Part shown: piece after piece, positions 50,397-60,341 of the stretch
Layout of the letters: every line of letters begins with the position of its first letter
Position numbering within the stretch: position 1 is the first letter of the stretch
Assembly (NCBI GenBank): GCA_031270665.1
Contig: JAISXD010000079.1
Location: 1-64,000, forward strand
From: Tannerellaceae bacterium
Lineage (GTDB): Bacteria; Bacteroidota; Bacteroidia; Bacteroidales; Tannerellaceae
Direction of reading: 5' to 3'
DNA length: 64,000 nucleotides
Translations under genes and position numbers: made by a program
Notes under the pieces: generated by a model
Told to the model about the DNA's origin: nothing
The model's input: the letters and a program-made list of their open reading frames with translations, nothing else
Databases searched by the model: none

Positions 50397-50562
50397 GGGT
50401 TTTGTTGTTTATTTTTAATATTATAACCAAATTGCTATCCGCATCCGGTCTTTTTACGACGGTGCGAAGATAAATTAAATTTCAAAGTAACAAAACACCT
50501 GAAAGAAAAAAAGCAAAAAAAATATCATTTCGATACGATTTTACGCTAAATGTTTCGATTTA

Positions 50563-50745
50563 TTACTTATTCCGGCTTTTGATGTTCTTACAGATTGTCA
50601 CGAACACAATGATTCCGGAAGCCGTCAGGGCAAAAATGACCCGAAAATCTATTTTTTGGCTGTTAGCAAGCAACAGGTAGCATAAGCCCCCCCATAGTAG
50701 CGTGATACATGCAATCTGGCTGTTTGTCAGTTTCCTTCGTGCCAT
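50563..50745 (-). CDS. Small membrane protein, hypothetical
   Basis: 60-aa ORF with two hydrophobic segments, co-oriented with neighbours. Confidence 0.5.
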   Translation of the reverse strand: MARRKLTNSQIACITLLWGGLCYLLLANSQKIDFRVIFALTASGIIVFVTICKNIKSRNK

Positions 50746-50757
50746 AATGTTGTTATA

Positions 50758-51150
50758 TTAATGTGAAGATAGCTGCGAGCCGAAAAAGATAAGCAGCCCG
50801 GCGCATACGGCGATAAGGATGAACAAAAAAAGTATCTGCTTTTCCAGAGGAAGATTCCTGAGGAAAGGAATATGGCGCGCCCATCCTGCTATGGTTTTGA
50901 TTTGTTCGGATTCTTCATTTTCAACAGGTATCTCATAGCCGTTGGCTACCATTACCTCAAGCGCATGCAACGCCTCGCTTTCCAACAATTCCACTCTGAC
51001 TCCGCCCAGATCTACATAACCTCGCATTACCTGTGCGGATATTTCATTCCTGATGTAGCAATCAATATCTTCCGATTTCAGCAGGGCAACCAATGCCCTC
51101 GCCTCGTCGGGATATTGAAAACGGGCTATCTCTACCATTTTGTCGTCCAT
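50758..51150 (-). CDS. DUF2007-like (putative signal-transducing) protein with C-terminal TM
   Basis: VEIARFQYPDEARALVALLKSEDIDCYIRNE...YVDLGGVRVELLESEALHALEVM. Confidence 0.8.
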   Translation of the reverse strand: MDDKMVEIARFQYPDEARALVALLKSEDIDCYIRNEISAQVMRGYVDLGGVRVELLESEALHALEVMVANGYEIPVENEESEQIKTIAGWARHIPFLRNLPLEKQILFLFILIAVCAGLLIFFGSQLSSH

Positions 51151-51249
51151 AACCGTATTTTTTAGTGTCGCGAAGGCAAAGATAGCTAAAAAAGAGGGGA
51201 AGTTATATAAGTAACAACCCTATGATAGCACAATTCCTATAAAACCGCC

Positions 51250-53589
51250 TTAGAATGTAACGGATATTTCTGCGCCAATTTGAAAAGGTTTGCCTTTCTG
51301 AATATAGGGTTGTTTCAAAGACTCGAAATAGAACGTGGCATATTGGGTGTTTGTTATATTCCGGCTCCAAATATCCAGTTTTACAATGCCTTTACGTACG
51401 CCAACCTTGGCATTTAACGATCCGTAGAACTTTTGGCTGACGTCGTTTAACTCCGTCCAGTAGATATTGCCCACGCCGCTAAACTGGAGGGAAGCGCCAA
51501 ACTGGTCGAACCAGCAATTACGCAGAAACCTGTTGTATTGCATGCCAACGTTTAAGGTGTTCCGGGGCGTATAAGGGATGTGATTCCCTTTACAATCGGT
51601 TTTAACTATTTCGCTGGCGTCGTTTTTTACTTCGTATACATAATCCCGGAAGGTGGCATGGGTGAATCCATAGTTAACATCCGCCGCCAGATGGTTTGTT
51701 ATTCTTGCCCGCAATGATAACTCCGCTCCAAAGCTGCTTGCTTTTCCTGCGTTGGAGAGATAACGCCCGTTTCCACTGTCTACAAATCTGGTAAGCTGCA
51801 TGTCTTTTATGTCCATATAGAACAATGTCAATTCGCTGTGGAGGAGATTGCTGATCAGTTCGCTCCGTATACCCAATTCGTAGTTCCAGCTTTTCTCCGG
51901 TTTGTAGGCTGTTACTTCGTCGATAGGTTCGGGTTTGTATTTTTCGGCTTTTGCTTCTCCCACAAATTGCGACATCATGTCGTATTGCATTTGGCTTTGC
52001 ATCAAATCTGCCGACATTTGCACATTGTATCCTCCCGTTTTATACCCTTTGGCTACGGACAGATACGTAAACGTTCTTGGCGAACATTCGTATTTCAGGG
52101 ATACTTTAGGTAATACCTGCCAGAAATCCTGCGAAATAAATTCATCCATAACCGTCGGATTAATATTCGGAATTTCAGTAACCTTATCGCTTACGCTGTC
52201 TCTACTCATTCCCATACGCATAACAGCGTTTGACTGATAATGCATTTCCTGTTTTTCGTAATCCAAACGAATACCGGCGGTGAGTGACAATCCTTTTGTA
52301 AACAAATTATCATAAGTGGACTGATGATAAAGGGCAAATCCATAGGCCGGCGTATCAAATGAACCGGGTATATAAAGTTGTTTGTCCATCACCCGGAGGT
52401 AGAACGGCATGGAAGGATTATTCTTTTTGATATTGTTGAATACCCGTTGCAGTATCTCTTTTATGCCATCTTCCTTAAAGGTTACAGGCCCGTCAATATG
52501 AAAGTCATTATTGAAACCGTACAGTCCGAAAGACCATTGGTAGTTATGGGGCGTATTGCTTTTAATGGCGATTTCTTCACTGATCGCTTTTTGTTTTTGC
52601 GCTTGGCGTAACGCGAAAATTGATTTAGGCGAAAAGTCCTGATCCATTAACATATCGTCTTTAAAATATTGGAAACCGGTTGTGCTACTTAGTATAAACC
52701 TGTTTGTCCGGTATTCTAAAAATAAGCTGTTTGTTAACACCTTGCGTGTATAATAGCAAGAATCGTTTATGCTTACCGGGTCTGTAACGCCTGTCTCTTT
52801 ATGATAAAGCCCATAAGGGAAAGCGCCCTGGTCTGCATAATCGTACGATAAAGTATATGCGGCGGAGAGATAGGGCTTTATTTGCCAGTCTAACTTGAAA
52901 CGCCCGCCTGCCGACTTTTCCCAATCCGCTTTTTTGCCGGTAAAGCTGTTTTTGAAGAATCCGTCGTTCCTGTCATAATATCCACTGAGCGAAAGACCTA
53001 CGGTTTGACCTATTTTCCTGTAGTGAGATACTTTTCCTTTCAATTGGCCGTAATTTCCTCCGGACAGGGAAAGCTTTGTACCCTGAAAGTCAAAAGGCGA
53101 AAGGGTATAAATATTAACAATGCCTCCCATGGCGTTTCGTCCGTATAACGTACCTTGTGGGCCACGGAATATTTCGATCCGCTGTATATCCGTCAATTCA
53201 AAATCGAAAACGCTTTTATCCAGATAAGGTATATTATCCACATATAAACCCACCGACTGGCCGCTACTACGTGTACCGATACCCCGTATATAAATAGCGG
53301 AGGTCAGTTTGGCCCCATAATCGGGAATATACAGGTTAGGAACAAACGAGCTGATATCTTTCAACGTATTTATCCGGCGTCCGTTTATTGCTTGTGGCGA
53401 TATAACAGATACGGAACCGGGTAATGTACGAAACGCATTTGTCTCCTTTACAGACGATGTGATAACTACCTCGTCCATATTATACGTTTTAATGGTATCA
53501 TTCGGATTGATGTTGTCTGCCTTACCTTTACCGGTATGCGCACATATAAGAATACAACTAACAATTATCCACCTAATCGACTTCCTCAT
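51250..53589 (-). CDS. TonB-dependent outer-membrane receptor
   Basis: Plug NAFRTLPGSVSVISPQAINGRRINTLKDI, RIEIFRGPQGTLYGRNAMGGIVNIYT; no SusD partner. Start at MRKSIRW. Confidence 0.92.
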   Translation of the reverse strand: MRKSIRWIIVSCILICAHTGKGKADNINPNDTIKTYNMDEVVITSSVKETNAFRTLPGSVSVISPQAINGRRINTLKDISSFVPNLYIPDYGAKLTSAIYIRGIGTRSSGQSVGLYVDNIPYLDKSVFDFELTDIQRIEIFRGPQGTLYGRNAMGGIVNIYTLSPFDFQGTKLSLSGGNYGQLKGKVSHYRKIGQTVGLSLSGYYDRNDGFFKNSFTGKKADWEKSAGGRFKLDWQIKPYLSAAYTLSYDYADQGAFPYGLYHKETGVTDPVSINDSCYYTRKVLTNSLFLEYRTNRFILSSTTGFQYFKDDMLMDQDFSPKSIFALRQAQKQKAISEEIAIKSNTPHNYQWSFGLYGFNNDFHIDGPVTFKEDGIKEILQRVFNNIKKNNPSMPFYLRVMDKQLYIPGSFDTPAYGFALYHQSTYDNLFTKGLSLTAGIRLDYEKQEMHYQSNAVMRMGMSRDSVSDKVTEIPNINPTVMDEFISQDFWQVLPKVSLKYECSPRTFTYLSVAKGYKTGGYNVQMSADLMQSQMQYDMMSQFVGEAKAEKYKPEPIDEVTAYKPEKSWNYELGIRSELISNLLHSELTLFYMDIKDMQLTRFVDSGNGRYLSNAGKASSFGAELSLRARITNHLAADVNYGFTHATFRDYVYEVKNDASEIVKTDCKGNHIPYTPRNTLNVGMQYNRFLRNCWFDQFGASLQFSGVGNIYWTELNDVSQKFYGSLNAKVGVRKGIVKLDIWSRNITNTQYATFYFESLKQPYIQKGKPFQIGAEISVTF

Positions 53590-53691
53590 AGCATATAAAT
53601 GATTAAAAATTACTGTTGCAAAGAAACAGCAATCTTTTTTTATGGGCAATCACTATATGTAGTGATTTTTCCGGCCTTAAATGTATTGCCT

Positions 53692-54252
53692 TTATAAGGG
53701 CGAAGACGCCAGCCCGTTCATTATGGCATAGAAGGTGAGGCCGGAAACGGTTTTTATGCCAAGTTTAGAGGTTATGTTTTTGCGGTGGGTGAGTACGGTG
53801 TTTAAACTGATATTCAGGGTGTCGGCTATATCTTTATTAGTAAGTCCCTGTACGATACACCTGAGTACGTCTGTTTCGCGGGAGGATAGTTCTTTACTTT
53901 TTTCATCCGTTGGGTTATTTCTTTCGGAAGCGAACAGTTGTTGCAGATTTTGGATAATGTCTTCCTGCGTGGCAAGTATATTCAGGTTATTTCCGGTGGC
54001 GAAGATTGCATCCCGGTTGATTAATAAAACGGTCTTGGCTTTGCGGGGGAGAAAGAAGTCGGTGTTTAAGACAAAAATTTCCGGCAGAGTGAAATAATAA
54101 TCGTAAGAGTCGCTGCTTGCCGAGGCCATACATTCAAAAGAAGAAAAACCGGCAATCTCAACCGGATGGAAATAATCTGTCAGTAAACTTTGCAAGCCGG
54201 CGTTCTGTAAGGTGTCGGGGAGAATAATCGCTATTTGCTTTGTTTTCTGCAT
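53692..54252 (-). CDS. LuxR-type HTH transcriptional regulator
   Basis: ELSSRETDVLRCIVQGLTNKDIADTLNISLNTVLTHRKNITSKLGIKTVSGL. Confidence 0.9.
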   Translation of the reverse strand: MQKTKQIAIILPDTLQNAGLQSLLTDYFHPVEIAGFSSFECMASASSDSYDYYFTLPEIFVLNTDFFLPRKAKTVLLINRDAIFATGNNLNILATQEDIIQNLQQLFASERNNPTDEKSKELSSRETDVLRCIVQGLTNKDIADTLNISLNTVLTHRKNITSKLGIKTVSGLTFYAIMNGLASSPL

Positions 54253-54264
54253 CTGTAGAATCGG

Positions 54265-54963
54265 TTATTGGCAATGTTTCTCCATCGTTGTTATCATTGG
54301 AGCAAGTATCCGGTAGCGGATACGGTTCTGTTGTTTAATATCTTTTTGGAGGTTATTTACGGCGATAATAACAGCATAGCAAAGGTTTTCATCGTATGTA
54401 CCCGAAAGGTGTTTTACCATAATCTTTTTTAAGTCGGCAAGTAATGCCTCCAGATTATCTTCCTGCTGTGGGGAAGATGCCTGTAGAACAGGCCGGTTCA
54501 TGCTTTTCTGCCATTTTTCGTTTAGAGCCAGGCAATAGGGAAACCATACCTTTTCATCATAATCCATACGCGCTTCAAACTCTTTTTTACATTCGGTAAA
54601 AAAGTTTCCTATAGAGGAGAGCGATCGATTACCGGGCGTACTTACCTTTATAAAATAAGTAAGGTGGCGTTCTATATTGGGCAATTGGTTCTGGCGGTAA
54701 TAATGATTTGTTTTTTGCAGGTAATCAATAATTAATGAAGTATGGAAAGACTGTAGTTTTTTTTCCGGGAAATACTCTTCATTTAAAAACGTGTTGATTA
54801 CCGTTAAAAAGAAATCCGTGTCTAATTGATAGTTACTGCAAATTTCATTAACAGTACTGTCGCCCAAGCCTAGACGAATGCCAAACCGGTTGATAACAGG
54901 AATGAGTGAAGAGTGTTCTTCCACCACTTCACTCATTTGCATAGTAGGGTAAACTAACGGCAT
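54265..54963 (-). CDS. Hemerythrin-like (RIC/ScdA-like) domain protein
   Basis: ScdA_N-like LIPVINRFGIRLGLGDSTVNEICSNYQLD and HHE-like FHTSLIIDYLQKTNHYY...DEKVWFPYC. Start at MPLVYPT, 1 nt after the preceding stop. Confidence 0.7.
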   Translation of the reverse strand: MPLVYPTMQMSEVVEEHSSLIPVINRFGIRLGLGDSTVNEICSNYQLDTDFFLTVINTFLNEEYFPEKKLQSFHTSLIIDYLQKTNHYYRQNQLPNIERHLTYFIKVSTPGNRSLSSIGNFFTECKKEFEARMDYDEKVWFPYCLALNEKWQKSMNRPVLQASSPQQEDNLEALLADLKKIMVKHLSGTYDENLCYAVIIAVNNLQKDIKQQNRIRYRILAPMITTMEKHCQ

Positions 54964-54964
54964 T

Positions 54965-55906
54965 TCAAGCTTCGTTCCATTGTTTACGCAATAATTCCAC
55001 AGCGGCAGGCAGTACAACCTCACGGTCGCCCTGACATCCGCACTCAAAACTTACATACTTGTCATAGCCGAGCATTTTCAAGCCTTTGAATCCGCTGATG
55101 TAGTTGTCCGCTTCCCCGTCTTCACCGGGCATGCTCCGGCGTTTACGGCTTGCCATGTGTACATGTTGCAGATACTTGCCGGCCGACAGGAAGGCTCCCA
55201 TATCGCAGGTTTCTTCCCATGTCATATGCCAGAAATCGCCCAAACAGGTAACGCCCGGATTGTTGATGTCACGACAAATAGAAGCGGCGTCGGCCACCTG
55301 GCGTAAATAAAACGCTTCTTTCCTGTTCAAAGGTTCCATAATAATGGTGGTACCATGTTCATGGGCAAACGTACCCAGGATATTGAATTGCTCACATAAG
55401 AAATCACGCGTTTCCTGTGTATGCGGCATCACGGGTTTCTGGTGATTAAACGCCGGCACGATAATGACGCCGGTAGACCCCAGCTCGCCTGCTGCGGCTA
55501 TGATTTCTTTCATGGTATCCATACACTGTTTACGGACGGCTTCTTCCGTAGAAAGAATGAAGCCTTCAAAACCGGCGCAGATAGCACTTACTTTTATGTT
55601 ACGGCCCTTCAGCGCATCGTTAATTTCTTTCACCCGTCCGGCTAATCCTCTGCCACCCGGTTCAAAACCAACAATACCTAATTTCTCAAAATAATCAAAC
55701 TTTTCATTCAAGTCCTTACCCGGAGCGGTACCTTCCTGAAAGGATAGTTTCAGGAAGGCCTTGCTGTTTGCACAGCAAGACCCTGATTCGGCCGTATCGG
55801 CCTGCGCCGGTTTACCTGAGCAGGCGGCCAAAGCCGCCCCGCCCATTGTAGTAACAGCAACGCCGGATAAAGATGTCCTTATAAAATTCCTTCTGTCAAT
55901 TGCCAT
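54965..55906 (-). CDS. Sugar phosphate isomerase/epimerase-like TIM-barrel protein, Tat lipoprotein
   Basis: DRRNFIRTSLSGVAV...AACSG (Tat plus lipobox); FDYFEKLGIVGFEPGGRG, IIMEPLNRKEAFYLR, LGDFWHM. Confidence 0.88.
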   Translation of the reverse strand: MAIDRRNFIRTSLSGVAVTTMGGAALAACSGKPAQADTAESGSCCANSKAFLKLSFQEGTAPGKDLNEKFDYFEKLGIVGFEPGGRGLAGRVKEINDALKGRNIKVSAICAGFEGFILSTEEAVRKQCMDTMKEIIAAAGELGSTGVIIVPAFNHQKPVMPHTQETRDFLCEQFNILGTFAHEHGTTIIMEPLNRKEAFYLRQVADAASICRDINNPGVTCLGDFWHMTWEETCDMGAFLSAGKYLQHVHMASRKRRSMPGEDGEADNYISGFKGLKMLGYDKYVSFECGCQGDREVVLPAAVELLRKQWNEA

Positions 55907-55912
55907 ACGTTA

Positions 55913-57298
55913 TTACTTTTTAGCAAGAGGTTTTCCAGGAACAGGAACGGTGAACCGGCTCATATCCATCTTACCGATGTTTAAATCTTTAGGCAGATAG
56001 TCAAGTGGAGAAGCCGCCATAGCATCCCATGTAACCATCTCACCCGTATAAGCCGATTCGCGCCCCATAATAGCAGCCATACAAGCTACGGCTGTTTCGG
56101 AAGCCTGGTCGATCGGTTTGTTGCCACGGATATGGTTAATCCAGTTCACATGCTCCAGTGTGTATGGGTCTTGTTGCTTGGTAGCCGCTTTTTCCGCTTC
56201 GTAGTCATATTTCCATACTTCATTGCCGGCAAGGTCTTTAATAACGGTGCCTGCTGCTGTAGACAAACTGCCTTTTGTTCCCTGGAAAAATTCGCTTACG
56301 TTGTTGACGCATCCGTCTATCTGGCGGCACATGCTATGCAGATGTATACCATTTTCCATTTCGAAATCAATACTGAAACTATCGTATTGATCGCCGGTTA
56401 TGCGGCGCTGGCGGGAACCGAAGCCAACGGCTGTTTTAGGTTTCAGGCCGGTAAACCATGTGAATACATCCAGATTATGTACATGTTGTTCTACGATATG
56501 GTCTCCCGAAAGCCATTTCCAGTTTACCCAGTCGCGAATCATCCATTCGCAATCGCTCCAGCCTGCCTGGCGTTCGCGGAACCAAAGCATAGACTGGTTC
56601 CAATAAACCGTACCGCCGGTGATTTCGCCGATAGCGCCTTCCATTACTTTCTGATAAGCGGCCACATAGCTGCGTTGGTGATGGCGTTGCGTACCTGTGA
56701 TAACGCAAAGGTTCTTAGCCAGGGCTTGTTTGGCGGTCGCCATGATGGTGCGATAACCAACCGGATCCACACAAATCGGTTTTTCAAGGAAAGAATGTTT
56801 TCCCTTTTCTGTTGCATATTGGAAATGAATCGGGCGGAAATTAGGAGGCGTAGCTACAATCACTACATCTACGCCACTGTCTATTACAGCCTTATAAGCA
56901 TCCAAACCAACAAAACGCATGTTTTCCGGTATATCAACGCCCTTGTCCGCTTTTAATTTTTCGGCCAGATTGTCAACGCGGTCTTTAAATGTATCGCCCA
57001 GCGCCGTGATCGTTACGCCGTTTGCTGCATTCAGGAAGTTGAATGCAGCGCCCGAACCGCGGCCGCCACAACCGATTATACCGGCTTTTAATTCTTTTCC
57101 GTCTGTAGCAAAGTCTACCAAATCAGGCACATAATAACTTCCGGGAGCCTTCAGAGGCTTGTTGCCCACGGCGCTTTCGCCGGCTCCGCCGCCACATGAG
57201 GATAATACTGATGCTGTGCTACCAGTTCCGATTGCGCCGATTGCGCCGGCCATCGCTGAACTTTTTAAAAATGATCTTCTACTGATTTCTTTTTTCAT
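55913..57298 (-). CDS. Gfo/Idh/MocA family oxidoreductase, Tat lipoprotein
   Basis: SRRSFLKSSAMAG...LSSCGG; LKAGIIGCGGRGSGAAFNFL; EKPICVDPVGYR. Confidence 0.92.
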   Translation of the reverse strand: MKKEISRRSFLKSSAMAGAIGAIGTGSTASVLSSCGGGAGESAVGNKPLKAPGSYYVPDLVDFATDGKELKAGIIGCGGRGSGAAFNFLNAANGVTITALGDTFKDRVDNLAEKLKADKGVDIPENMRFVGLDAYKAVIDSGVDVVIVATPPNFRPIHFQYATEKGKHSFLEKPICVDPVGYRTIMATAKQALAKNLCVITGTQRHHQRSYVAAYQKVMEGAIGEITGGTVYWNQSMLWFRERQAGWSDCEWMIRDWVNWKWLSGDHIVEQHVHNLDVFTWFTGLKPKTAVGFGSRQRRITGDQYDSFSIDFEMENGIHLHSMCRQIDGCVNNVSEFFQGTKGSLSTAAGTVIKDLAGNEVWKYDYEAEKAATKQQDPYTLEHVNWINHIRGNKPIDQASETAVACMAAIMGRESAYTGEMVTWDAMAASPLDYLPKDLNIGKMDMSRFTVPVPGKPLAKK

Positions 57299-57311
57299 GA
57301 TATTATAATTT

Positions 57312-58889
57312 TTAGTGTATTGATAATTCTTCGCATACTACACGGAAACCGATACCACGGATATCGGAATACCACCAAATACTTTTAGGTTGTTGCGGGT
57401 CTGTTTTCAACCACGCATCGTGTTTTGTATAATCACGGGCGGCTACACGCAGGTTGGCTGCATCCGAGGTGTAATTACCCCCGCGCACCACCCATTCGGC
57501 GCCTTCCGTTACTACCGGGTCAGCCGCACTCTCTTCCCCTTTTCCATAGGCTTCGGCATCGTACTTATCTGCACAATATTCCATCACATTGCCCAACATA
57601 TTTTTAAGTCCGAATGGATTTGCGTTTACTTCCGATGGTTCCTGCGTTCTGTTTTTACTGTTCTTGCTATAAATAACATACGAACCGATGGGGTCTGTCT
57701 CCGCACTGACAAATTTGCGCAAGAATCCTTCATCCGAGAACTTCTTTGGGTTGCCCGGGAAGAAATAAGGAGTTTCCGTACCGCCGCGGGCTGCATATTC
57801 CCATTCGGCTTCAGTGGGTAAGCGGTACTTTTTACCTGTTTTCAACGAAAGCCATTGGCAGAATGTTTCCGCAGCGTAGTGTGTCATGGTTATAGCCGGG
57901 CGGCTGCCCCCACCCCATCCCTGGTCGGGGAATCCAAACGGAGGCGTAGGACCTGATATGGCGTCTGCATCCGGACGGCTGTTATTGGCATAAATGTCTT
58001 CGGGAGGTGTGCGGCCTTCACTCATCGTATTGGCATAAAACGCCCAATACTGGTCCCACGTTACTTCCACTTCAGCCATGAAAAACGGGCTGATTGTTAT
58101 GTTACGTACGGGTGATTCATCCGTTTTATGGAAAGGCTCTTTGTCTGTGCTACCCATCCGGAATGTCCCGCCCGGTATGGCAATCATGTTAAAGGATACC
58201 ATCGTGCCGGGGATTTGCTCGGTATAGTTTGTAAAAGAAGTTACTACCGTGGAAGTTTGGAAAAACAGGCTCGGATCGATTGCCGACGAGCCGGCGGTTA
58301 CACCGGGGATACCGGTTAGCTTGCCATGGCTGTAATTCGGATTGTAATGGCCGGCGTCCAAATGACAACTGATGCATTGTAAATCCAACTTTTTCTCATT
58401 GTCTTCATAATACAGGTGGGCTGTAATGCCATCAGCCGTAATTCCTTCCGGGAATAAACTGTGATGACACTCTCTACACGATTCGTTCGGAATGTATGTA
58501 ACGGCATATTCCAACTCAGACATTCTGTCCCAATCATAATCGGCACTGTCTTTAGCCAGGTAGCCCCATACATCGCGCAGCCCTAACTTCGCTTTAGCCG
58601 TATAATGAGCCCAAGTGTGGGTTTGCGGGGGAAGATGGCATGCTACACAGTGTGTCTTCGTACCGCTTCCATTATTATAATGTTTGGATAATTTCCAACT
58701 GTTTTCCACATGCGGGTGTACATGGCACATCATACACGATTCGTCTGTTGAAAAATATACGGAAGTAAGATATATGCCGATAATACAACCGGCCCCCAGA
58801 ATGATTCCTGATAAAAGGAGGAAGGATTTCTTTTTAAAGAAACTTTTCTTCTCGGATTGTGTGTAGCGAGTTGATTTGTTCTTTACCAT
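57312..58889 (-). CDS. Multiheme cytochrome (NapC/NrfH-like) fused to a formylglycine-generating-enzyme (SUMF1)-like domain
   Basis: N-terminal TM plus CMMCH, CVACH, CRECH, CISCH; C-terminal MIAIPGGTFRMGSTDKEPFHKTDESPVRNITISPFFMAEVEVTWDQY...KYRLPTEAEWEYAARGG...WVVRGGNY...GIGFRVV. Confidence 0.92.
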   Translation of the reverse strand: MVKNKSTRYTQSEKKSFFKKKSFLLLSGIILGAGCIIGIYLTSVYFSTDESCMMCHVHPHVENSWKLSKHYNNGSGTKTHCVACHLPPQTHTWAHYTAKAKLGLRDVWGYLAKDSADYDWDRMSELEYAVTYIPNESCRECHHSLFPEGITADGITAHLYYEDNEKKLDLQCISCHLDAGHYNPNYSHGKLTGIPGVTAGSSAIDPSLFFQTSTVVTSFTNYTEQIPGTMVSFNMIAIPGGTFRMGSTDKEPFHKTDESPVRNITISPFFMAEVEVTWDQYWAFYANTMSEGRTPPEDIYANNSRPDADAISGPTPPFGFPDQGWGGGSRPAITMTHYAAETFCQWLSLKTGKKYRLPTEAEWEYAARGGTETPYFFPGNPKKFSDEGFLRKFVSAETDPIGSYVIYSKNSKNRTQEPSEVNANPFGLKNMLGNVMEYCADKYDAEAYGKGEESAADPVVTEGAEWVVRGGNYTSDAANLRVAARDYTKHDAWLKTDPQQPKSIWWYSDIRGIGFRVVCEELSIH

Positions 58890-59036
58890 TTGTTTTTATG
58901 CTCAACTATTTTTTCGTATAAGGATTAGATTATAAATTGGCAATAAAAGTAGCATATTTTATTGAATATAAAATAAAGATCAGATTATTTTTATAAATAA
59001 AATTATCCCGGTACTCCTTTTTTGTCTTTTCGTTAC

Positions 59037-60203
59037 TTATTCAATCCATTTTTGCCATTTCTGCTTTTCATTGTATCCGGCTTCTACCATGGTTTCAATA
59101 AATTGCATTCCTCTTACTCCGTCATGTACCGTGGGAAAGTCGAGCATTTTTCCGGCAGGCTTTTCGCCATTCTTTGTTTTTCTGAGCGTAGCGGCAAAAT
59201 TCCGGTAGATATTGGCAAATGATTCGATAAATCCTTCCGGGTGACCGCCCGGCGTACGGGTATTGTATTTCGCCAGGTCGCCGATAAACCCGTTATTACC
59301 CATTCGGATGATTTCTTTAGGCTTGTCTGTCCATTTCAGGTATAGGCTGTTGGGTTCTTCTTGGCGCCATTCCAACCCTCCTTTTTCTCCATAAACGCGG
59401 ATGGTAAGGTTGTTTTCTTCGCCGGCTGCAATTTGTGAACAAGTAAGGACGCCTGTCGCACCTTTATCGTACCGTAAAAAGGCAGCGCCGTCATCGTCTA
59501 TCGGGCGGCCGGGGGCAAACGCTTTCAAGTCGGCACAAAGCTCCGTCACTTTCTGTCCGGTGATATATTCGCTCAGGTGCCAGGCATGGGTGCCGATATC
59601 GCCTACCGCTCCGGCTTTACCCGAACGTTTCGGGTCTGTACGCCATCCGGCATTGTTGCCGCCTTGTAATTCGATTCTCTCGGACAGCCATCCTTGTGAA
59701 TATTCAACATATACCCGGCGGATTTTACCGAACTCGCCTTTGGTTACCCGTTCTTTCGCTTCTTTTACGGCGGGATAACCGGTGTAAACATGTGTGAGCG
59801 CCAGTATCAATCCGGTTTCTTCCACTTTTTTCTGTAGTGATTTAGCCTCTTCCAGTGAGAAGGTAATAGGTTTGTCTACCACTACATGAAATCCTCTTTC
59901 CAAAGCCATTATGGCCGGTTCGAAGTGCCATTTGTTGGGAGTTACAATCGTTACGAAGTCCATCCGTTCGCCCTCGGGAAGGGTTACTTCGTGTTCAAAC
60001 ATTTCCTGGTATGTTTTATATATCCTGTCTTCCGGCAGGAAATAAGAACGCCCCGAACCGATAGAAATATCAGGGTTCACACTAAAACATCCGCAGACTA
60101 ATTCGATCTGATTATCCAAAAAAGCAGCGCAACGGTGGATCGCGCCAATAAAAGCGTCGCTACCTCCACCAACCATTCCCATTCTGAGCTTCCTGTTTTC
60201 CAT
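59037..60203 (-). CDS. Gfo/Idh/MocA family oxidoreductase
   Basis: LRMGMVGGGSDAFIGAIHR; VVDKPITFSLEEAKSL; AGAVGDIGTHAWHLSEYITG. Confidence 0.92.
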   Translation of the reverse strand: MENRKLRMGMVGGGSDAFIGAIHRCAAFLDNQIELVCGCFSVNPDISIGSGRSYFLPEDRIYKTYQEMFEHEVTLPEGERMDFVTIVTPNKWHFEPAIMALERGFHVVVDKPITFSLEEAKSLQKKVEETGLILALTHVYTGYPAVKEAKERVTKGEFGKIRRVYVEYSQGWLSERIELQGGNNAGWRTDPKRSGKAGAVGDIGTHAWHLSEYITGQKVTELCADLKAFAPGRPIDDDGAAFLRYDKGATGVLTCSQIAAGEENNLTIRVYGEKGGLEWRQEEPNSLYLKWTDKPKEIIRMGNNGFIGDLAKYNTRTPGGHPEGFIESFANIYRNFAATLRKTKNGEKPAGKMLDFPTVHDGVRGMQFIETMVEAGYNEKQKWQKWIE

Positions 60204-60266
60204 TCTTATTTTAAATTTAGATTAATAATTAGCTTTCCTATTATATATAAAGTATTAGTAAAAAGA

Positions 60267-60301
60267 GCTGTGCTTATTATGAACCTAAGTCTAAGCACAG
60301 C
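60267..60301 (-). terminator. Intercistronic terminator downstream of susD
   Basis: GCTGTGCTTA/TAAGCACAGC stem; on - strand followed by TCTTTTTAC. Confidence 0.7.
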
Positions 60302-60341
60302 CCCCTGTTAAGCGTGTCAAATATACAAATTTTTCATAATA

